Part shown: piece after piece, positions 1-9,200 of the stretch
Position numbering within the stretch: the first letter of the stretch is position 1
Layout of the letters: each line of letters opens with the position of its first letter
Origin: Ignavibacteria bacterium
Lineage (GTDB): Bacteria; Bacteroidota; Ignavibacteria; Kapaibacteriales; UBA4661
DNA: 10,525 bases
NCBI GenBank assembly: GCA_013298375.1
Contig: JAAFHM010000102.1
Location: 1,666 to 12,190 of the forward strand
Direction of reading: 5' to 3'
The notes under the pieces: generated by a model
Database searches by the model: none
What the model saw: only the letters and a program-made list of their open reading frames with translations
Told to the model about the DNA's origin: nothing
Program-made: the position numbers and the translations under genes

Positions 1-273
1 CAGCACTGCCGATGTGAAGATAACATCCGGCAAAAGCGTATTCGAGACGACACAGAAGTACGACCCGCTATCACTCGCCGTAACCGACGGAATCAGCAGT
101 GATGGCGTTGCGGAGGTTGCTTGAATAAGAACGCCATTCCGCCACCACGCATAACGATTATTCGCACCGCGAGCATTCATGCGGAGTTCAAGCGGTGCAT
201 CCAGCGTGACGGTGGTATCGGTGCGCTCCGAAAGGCGCAGTATCACGCTTTGCGGAGCATAGCCAAATTTCGG
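1..273 (-). other. Immunoglobulin-like domain, cut by the window edge
   Basis: Residues from about 3144. It starts PKFGYAPQSVIL, has DAPLELRMNARG, the Trp strand RYAWWRNGVLI, and SVTASDSGSYFCVVSNTLL before the edge. WxxNGxxI and DSGxYxCxVSN are Ig (I-set-like) hallmarks. The partner Cys expected in the B strand is absent (LRMNA), so no canonical disulfide can form within what is visible. YAPQ-type Ig domains following LRRs are frequent in Bacteroidota surface proteins. Confidence 0.82.
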
Positions 274-3200
274 CGTACTGGAGATAGATTGCGGCGCTCC
301 GGCTGTGGGGCGCATATTTACTTGGCTTTCGAGTGTGGCAAAGTCCAAACGATTGTCCGCCAAACGCAGCGTATCCAAACGGAAAATCGGCAACAACGAC
401 GGCGCGTCGGTGAATTGATTGCGCGACACATCCAGCGTTTTGAGTTTGGCGAGTTCGGCGAGAGTGCTTGGAATCACGCCTTGAAGCGCATTGCCGTCCA
501 AGCGCAGTTCGCTGAGTTCACGGAGTGTACCGATGGACGCAGGAATCGTTCCACTAAGCGCATTCTGCCCCACGTCGAGACGCGTCAGCGCACGAACCGC
601 ATTCGTCACTGCTTTTTTCCCGGAATTATCTTTTCCGGCATTGTCTTTTCCAAGATCGGGCAGAGCGCCCGTGAAGCGGTTGTCGCGCAGATTCAGCGTT
701 TGCAATGCCGTGAGCAAGCTAAGTTCGGCAGGAAGCGTGTCGGAAAGCTGATTGCGACTGAGGTCGAGACTGGTCAGAAGCGCCAGACGTGCGATTCGTG
801 CGCTGACGCGCCCCCGAAGGCGATTTCCGCGCACATTCAGCGTTTCCAAGCCTGTCATATCCCACACCTGCTCCAACGTGTCCGCCAAAACGTTATCCGA
901 CAAATTCAGTTCGCGCAGCCGCTTGAGCGCTGCAAGATTAGGCGGCAGCGTTCCCGAAAAGCGATTCGCCGCAAGCCGCAATATTTCAAGATTTGTCGCT
1001 TGCCCAAGCGTGCGCGGTAGTGCGCCCGCGATATGATTGCTGTCCAAATCCAGTACGCGCAACGAACTGAGATTTGCCATCACAAAGTCAGGAACAGAGC
1101 CAGTAACATTATTGCGGGGCATTCGGATTTCCACAACGCGGTCGCCCGCAACCTTCACGCCAAAGCGCAACGCCGCCGGAACATTCGGATTCGTCCAATT
1201 TGTCGAGGTTGTCCAGTTTAAGCCCACTGTTGCCACGTAGAAGGCATCCAGCGCAAGCGAATCCTCGCGGCGCATCGGGGGGAAACATTGGTACGCGGGG
1301 TCGAAGGTAAAAATGCCCGTCGTGGAGACCTGACCGCCGCTTGTGACCAGCGAAATCGCGCCCGTTCTGACCGTCCCCAGCGTTGCTTCTATCACTGATG
1401 GCGACAAAACGCGGAAGCCCTGCACGGGAGTGCCGCCCACCATCACACTGAACAGCCTTCCACGCGGCTCTACGCCTAAGTTTCTACCCACAATCGAAAT
1501 CGTCGAACACGTTCCGCCAACATTGGGCGAAAATCCCGTGATTTGAGGCAGATTCGCAGCGCGGACGGTGGTTGTGAAGGTGGCGGTGGTGCTTTGTCCG
1601 CCGTAACTGAGTCGGAACGTCAGTGTTGGTGTGCTTTGCAGCGTAAGAAGTACGATGCCTGTGGGCAGAATCAAACGCAAAGTCGCACCGCTTGAGGAGG
1701 TCGTTACGCTGGAAATCGTTGTCGTGATGCCATTGATGGTCAAGGTGAGCGTTGCGCCTGTTGGGATGTTGATGGCAGAAAGCGTGATTTCATCGCCTTC
1801 TTGGAGCGGCGAGGCTTGCCCAATCCCGGTCAGTGCTGGCACGGGAACGCCAACGGGTTCGCCCGCAGGGGTGTATGCTTGGGTATAGAGCGCCGTGCCG
1901 CTTCGGGTGCGGAGCGTGAGTGTTCCAATCGTATTCATCACGGCGAAGTTCTCCAAAACCCGCACTGTGAGGCGCTGCGCGAGGGAATCAATCTGCCACG
2001 ACGTGCTGTCCAAGCGCATATTTGCGCCCGTTACCGAAATGACATTGATGAAATTTGTTCCATAGAGCGTGATTGCCTCACCATTGCTGGCTTGCGTGGG
2101 GTTGATGCTGAGAATAGTCGGCGGCGGAATGAGGCGCACAATAAAGGAGGAAGTCGTCGAGCCGTTTGGTGTGCGAACACCGATTGCACCTTGCATGGAA
2201 GGCTGAAGCGAGAACGTGAGCCGTGTGGAGGAATTAAACGTGACGGCGAACTGCGAACCGCCCACAAGCAGCGTGGTTGCTCCTGTGGAGAAGTTTGCAC
2301 CTGTCACGCTCACCAAATCTCCCGGCACGCCCACAAGCGGCGCAGCAGCGCTGATAATCGGCGGTGGCAAAAACGGCACTAAAGCCCGCACAATATCTCG
2401 GCTCACGGCTGTTCCATCCACATTCGTCAAGACCACTTGCCCACTGCTCAAGCCTGTCGGCAGAATCACGTTTGCTTGGGTCGCCGAGAGGATATTGACC
2501 GTCGTGGCAATGCCGCCAATACTGGCTTGCGAGACATTGGTAAAATTCAGCCCCGTGACGGTGACGGGCGTACCGATAAGCGCGGCAGTAGTCGAAAGCG
2601 CCGTAATGATGGGCGGCGTGGGGATGCGCGGCAAAATAGCAACGCCCGTAAGCGTCAGCGTGATTGCTCTGGCGCTTGCCGTCGTGACGGTAAGCGTCGT
2701 GGAGAATGTTCCCGTTGTGATAGGCGCAAAGACCGCACGGATATTCGCGTTCAGCGTTGCACCGCCTGAAACCGTGACGGTTCCTTGCGTCAGCGACGTT
2801 CCCATATTGACGGAGTAGGAAAACGCTGAAACCGTTGCCCCTGTGATGCCTGTTGTGATGCCGCTTACGAGATTTGCGCCGGAAATAGACGCACTCTGCG
2901 AGGCGGACTGCCCAACGGCAACCGTGCCGAAATCAAGGAGGAGCGGGGTGGCGGTGAGGATGGGTGCGGGTTGGTTGAGTAATACCTTCAAGAGACCGTT
3001 TGCCCAATCGGTCATAAGGAGGTCAAGGTCGCCATCGCCGTCCACATCGGCAGGAATAGGATACGCGCCCAGTGCGCCTTGCCCTACGCCACTTTGCGCA
3101 AATGCACCGCCCGTATTGAGCCAAATTTGAGCATTGCCGGAAACATCAGTTGCCGCTACGTCCAAAAATCCGTCGCCGTTGAGATCGCCGACATTCCCAA

Positions 3201-6200
3201 AGCCTGTTGATATGCCTGTTCCAAAGGTCGTTGTCGTAAAGCCACCCGCGCCATTGCCTGTGAAGAGTGCTAAAAATGCTCCGCCCACAAGATTGGAGAA
3301 TGCAACGAAGTCCATTCTGCCGTCGTTGTTGAAATCTCCGGCAAAGGGGTATTCTACCTGAAGGCTTCCCGTTCCTGTGAGTGTTATTGGATCGAATGTT
3401 CCCAATCCGGTATTGATAAAGACTTTTGCATCGCTGTTGGACGAAACGGCGATAAAGTCCATATCACCGTCGTTATCAACATCCGCCGTCGTAATGCCAC
3501 GATACCCCGGAACAATGGTTGAGATGGAAGCACCTGGGGCAAACGAGCCGTTGTTAGCACCGAGATAGATATTGATATTGGATAGTCCCGGAACCGCAGC
3601 CGCAATATCCAGCGCTCCATCACCGTTAAAATCTGCGACTGCCAAGCCGCGAGAAGCGACGGAATAGCTGCTAGGGACAAACGCACCACCAGTATTCATC
3701 AGCACTGTTATCAGGCTTGAGCCAGAAACCGAGACCGCAATATCCATTCTGCCATCGCTATTGAAATCGCCCGTTGCGAGTTCTTCCGGCGCAGTGCCGC
3801 CCACGCCCAAAAGCGGTCCTTGCGTGAAACCTGCTGCGCCATTGCCGTACATGAGTTGTACGCCGTTTGCGCCTGTGTTTGAGAGGGCTGCGTCAAGCCT
3901 ACCGTCGCCGTTGAAATCTGCCGTGACGATATTGCGCATTGGTGCCGGAGTGTTGCCCATCGAAAGAGACGGCAGCGCAAAAAACGTTGCCGGAGCAGTC
4001 GCAGAGCGGGCGCGATACGCTAGCGCGAAAGGACGCGCCGCAATACGGTTGGCGTTCTGCGCATTGGTAACGCTGACAAACACTTCTTCATTCGGCAGCA
4101 AGGGCGGTGAAAGCGTGATTTGCGCCGATGCCGCGCCCGACGGCTGTGAATACGTCCCGCTTCTAAAGCCACGCATATCGCCCCAGACGCGGAAGGGCTG
4201 CGCGGATGCAGTTGCGGTGGTCATGCTTTGGTTGTAGGTCAGGTTTAATGCGGCGTTTGGGGTGAGGGTTTGGGTGTTGCGCGGAGGGGAGAAGGTGGTG
4301 AGGATGGGTTGGATGCCGTTGAGGAGAATTGTAAAGTTTGGTGCCGCATAATTAGCTACGAACAAATCCATATCACCGTCATTATCTATATCACCAGCAC
4401 AAAGCCCAACGGGATTAACCGTAGCGGGAAGCGCAATGATAGTCGGCGTACCAAGGCTGCCGCTATTGTTTGGAACAAAGACTACCGAATGCGAACCTTC
4501 ATCAGCAACAGCAATATCTAAAAATCCATCACCTTGTGCATCAAAAACGGCGATACGTCGTAAAGAAGTAAATCCCGTACCAAGGTTGACAGGAGGTTGC
4601 GGAGTCATTGACAAAGAACCACTCCCATTATTCAGATACAAATATATTGACGAAGGACTGACTGTTTGAATAGCAATCAGGTCGAGCCAACCATCATTAT
4701 TCATATCGGCTAAACGCAGTGAATATGCTTGCGCTCCGACTGTAATAGAAGGCATAACTGTCGAAAAATTTCCCGTACCGTCATTCAAAAGAACGGTTGC
4801 GGTTCCAGCTCCGAAGTCACTATACACCAAATCAATATCACCATCGCGATCAATATCGCCCGCAGCAGAGCCCAGCCCGCCAAATGGCGCATAAGGGCTG
4901 ATGTTCGTTACAACACCTGCACCGTTGTTCGTAAAAATTACATTACCGCCTTGGTCGGAAACCCCGAAAATATCCAAATCACCGTCGGCATCTAAGTCAG
5001 CAATAGACACATCCATTTGTGTACTGGTGAATCCCCCGGGTGCAGAAACAAACGCCTGAGGCACAAAAACAGGAGTAGAAGCACCATTATTCAGAAAAAC
5101 TCTTGCGAATACTTGCCCGCCATATGAACCGCCGAGCGCAACAATATCAATATTTCCGTCATTGTTCATATCCGCAGTAGCAATACCACTGTAAACCGAT
5201 CCGGCATCCAGCGTACCATTTGAGGTAAAGCCTCCTTTCCCATCCCCAAGAAACACCTCCAGACCTGGACCACCGATTATACTCATAACAACACAATCAA
5301 GATTACCATCACGATTAAAGTCTCCATTGGCAATAGCATACAGCGCAGCAATTGATGTGGGCTGTGGTGGCAGTTGATAAAACTGTCCCGGTCCCACTCC
5401 TGCCTTTGCTGTGAAGCCATACACATACGGCTTTGCAGCGACATTTGCCGTGCTTTTGGCGGACTGATGCGTTACCCACACCTGCTCGCCCGGGCGGAAG
5501 CCGCCCACATTTGCCGTTACGGTGCTGCCCGCCACAGAGCGCGTCCCGCCTGTTTTGTAGCCCGAAAAGCCTCCCCAGATATTGAGCGCAGGAACGCTGG
5601 CGGTGGCGGTGGTCATACTTTGGTTGTAGGTCAGCGACACAGGGCTGCTGCCAAGTGCGGAAGGGGCATTGCGGGCGGGGGAGGTGGTAACAACATTTAA
5701 GGGCGAAGAGTTGATATGCAGGACGACATCATCGGCGCGGGTGAGAATGTCCATATCGCCGTCACCATCGAAGTCGCCGGAAAGGATGTCATGAGTCTGA
5801 CCCGCGTTATAGCTGTTGTAGAGGTCAAATGGCCGAAATGCAGTGCCGGGATTGTATGGCATCGCATCCCGCAAAAGGACGGTAAATTTCACAACCCCGG
5901 CTCCAAAATTTGCTACTGCCAAGTCCATGCGCCCGTCGCCGTTAAAATCTCCGGCTGTTACTCCGCGAATATTCGTACCTGCAGAATAAGAATCCACTGG
6001 CATAAATGTTCCATCGCCATTGCCGCGAAAGATGTGGACTTGGTTCATCCCGCCGTAAGCAGTTACAGCAATATCCAAATTCCCGTCCTCGTTAAAATCG
6101 GCAAGGGCAAGCGTGTGGTAATTCTGCCCTACGGCAATAGGTGAACTCGGCAGTAAAGTCCCGTTGCCTAGGTTCAGAAGGATACTTATTTTTTGTGCTT

Positions 6201-9200
6201 GGTCATTTGTGCATATTATATCAATAGCTCCGTCATTATTAAAATCACCTAAAGCAATGTCGTTAATAAACATAAGCCCGGGAGAACCAACTCCCGACGA
6301 AGGTGTTGTTGCAGGCGGCTGAAATGTACCATTACCATTGCCCAGCAGAATATTGATATTATCTGAATTAGTTTCACAACCCGAAACAATATCAAGATTC
6401 CCATCACCATTCATATCTGCAACGGTAATATTTCGTCCACCTACACAACTGCCGGGAGAAGTTATCGGTGCCATAGGTGCCACAAATACCCCGGGCGCAC
6501 TTGCAAGCCAAACGCGAATAAGATTGTCAGTGTCATACCGCACCGATGCTACGTCCTGAAGCCCATCATTATTGAAGTCTGCCGCAATAATATTTTTTGG
6601 TTTTGGTCCATACAAAACCACATTCGGCGTGGAAGGGAAAGCGCCTCCCACCCCAGCAAAAAAAATACTAATTCTATTTCCTAATACTGCATCTTCTTCC
6701 GGCACAGCAATATCTAAACGCTCGTCATTATTGAAATCTGCCAATGCGGGGCGCTGAACTCCACCAAAGGCTGTCATCGGTCCTTGCGTAAGCGTCTGCC
6801 CTCGCTGAAACGTCGCTGGTCCCACACCCGCCTTCGCCCGAAAATCCCACACTTGCGCCTTTGCAGGTACAAACTCCGCCGAGCGAGCATTGACGGACGT
6901 AACGCGGATGCGCTCTCCGGGCAGGAATGGCTTTGTGGGCGTGAAAGTGGTAAGGCTGCCACTCTGCGTAGCACTGCCGCCGCTTGGCAGAGCGCGGTAG
7001 CCCGTCATATCGCCCCAAACGTAGAGACTGTGCGGGATGGAAGCCGGGGCGGGCAAACTCGCTGTGGCACTGGTCATGGAGACGTTCCACGAGGTGGTAA
7101 GGCTGACGGGCGTGGTGGTGTGGGAATTGCGTAGGGGGTTGGTGGAAATAATTTGAGGCTGTGTAGCGTTTTTCAGAATAGAGACGGTATTACCAAAATT
7201 ATTCGCTACGGCAAAATCAATGTCGCCGTCGCCGTCCACATCCGCCGAAACAACACTAAACGGATTCAAACCTGTCGCTGAATTGACTGCCATCCCAAAC
7301 GTGCCGCCGTTGTTAGTAAAAACATCAACATTGTTGCTGACGCTATTTGCCACAGCAATATCAAGGTCAAAATCGCCGTCCCAATCTCCGACTGCGACAG
7401 AGTAAGGCTGCATTCCGGCTGGTAAAATCGGACCTAGATTAAAACCTCCTGAACCATTGTTGATCAATACCGAGGCATTATTATTACCGTAGTTAGCTGT
7501 AACAAGGTCGAGCTTGCCGTCGCCGTTGAAATCGCCGCCGCTTACTGAAAGAGGCTGAGAGAGAGCGCCAGCGCTAACAATACTACTGGCGACAAAAATA
7601 CCCGTTCCGGTATTGAGTAAGATGCTCACATTATGCGTTCCCTGATTTGCTACGGCAAGGTCAATGTCGCCGTCATTATCGAGGTCGCCTGCAAATACTG
7701 AACGTGGATTTGTTCCTACGGTGTAATTGGTGGCAGCGCTGAACTGCGCATTACCATTATTGAAAAGGATGCTGACATTAGAACTATTGTAATTTCCCAC
7801 AGCTAGGTCAAGGTCGCCATCGGCATCAAAATCACCCGAAGTGATAGACCAAGGGTCTGTACCAACAGCAAAAGGCGAACCAAGAGGTACAGTGCCGAAA
7901 TTTCCACTTCCGTTATTGAGCAGGATGCTGACACTACCCAATGGAATGGAGTTAGCAGCCGCAAGGTCGAGGTCGCCGTCATTGTCGAAATCACCAACCG
8001 TAACGGAATATGAATTAGCGCCTGCTACGTAAGGCGTTGCGGGGCTGAATTGCCCTGTTCCCGTGTTCAAGGCTACACTGAGGTTAGAATTATTTGCAGA
8101 GACAATATCCACATTTCCGTCCGCATTAAAATCGCCTGCCGCAACAAAGTTTGGTGCTGTGCCTGTGGCAAAAACCGATGTTTCGGTAAACACTCCCGCT
8201 CCACCCGTTGCCCTCGCCCGAAACTGCACCACTTGTGGGCTAACAGGTGCCGACGTACTTGTCTGCGCACCACACATCAGCGTTGCCGAGACGAGTTCAC
8301 CGGGCTTGTAAGGCTGCGCGGGCGTAAAGCCGATGCTGCTTGTGCCTCCGCCGGAATACGAGCCGCTCCGCAAGCCCGTCTGCCCGCCCCAGACGCGGAA
8401 GGCGCTTTGCGAGGCTGTGGGGACGCTCATGGCTTGGGTGAAGTTGAGATTGAGCGGTGTTGTGAGGGCGTTATTGTGCGTATTGCGCTGGGGTGAGGTG
8501 GAGGCGAGGCTGGCGGGGTTATCCAGCCAGATACGGGCAATGCCATTGACCACCGTGCTATTGTATTGCGTAAATATGCCGCCCTGCCCGCCCAGCATTG
8601 CCGTGCCGTCGGGGAAAACACGGCACGTCCATGTCATTCCGTTGCTGCCTACAGGATTAAACGACGGGTCGAGATTGCCGTTGCTGCTCACCAGCGCTAC
8701 TTGCCCCCGTGCTACGTTGTCATACTGGGTGAAATTGCCCGTTATGAGCAAGCGCCCATCGGCAAGTTGCGCCATTGTTACGCCCGCGACATTCGGTCCA
8801 CCCGGATTGAAGGTGTTATCTGGTGAACCGTCGGCGTTTAGCCGAGCAAGGCAGTTACGGGGCGAGGTGTTGTACATAGAGAATGTGCCGCAGATGAGGA
8901 TTTTCCCGTCAGACTGCACGATAATCGGGAAACCTACCGAGCCGTTCACACCGCCCGCCATGCCGGGATTGAAGGTGTTATCGCGCGAGCCGTCGCTGTT
9001 CAGGCGGATGATTCCTCGCGGGACCGAGGCACTTTTGTAGGTCGTAAAATTTCCACCCACCAAAATTTTTCCATCGGGCTGCACAGCAACGGCAGCATTA
9101 AACGAAGCACCGTCAAAACCTGAGCCTACGCCGCTATTAAATGCCGCATCCAGCGAACCATCAGCATTCAGGCGGGCTACGCCATTGACTGTTGTACCGT

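Noticed and set aside
121..1020. 299-codon plus-strand ORF opposite the LRR region
   Set aside because: It is exactly antisense in codon register to the LRR domain; its Arg/Gln/Cys-rich sequence matches no family.
3761..4237. 158-codon plus-strand ORF
   Set aside because: It is antisense to spacer D and the first FG-GAP repeats of block 4; no independent coding signal.
7200..8140. Regularly spaced short DNA motifs (gtcgccgtc-like, about every 147 bases) suggesting a CRISPR-like or iteron array
   Set aside because: The motifs are codons of the D-x-D-G-D-x-D loops in the giant frame; the spacing is one protein blade, and the DNA repeats are inexact.
8333..9040. 235-codon plus-strand ORF opposite the delta-60 repeats
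   Set aside because: It has no family features and lies over a frame with clear repeated protein motifs; it is an antisense shadow.
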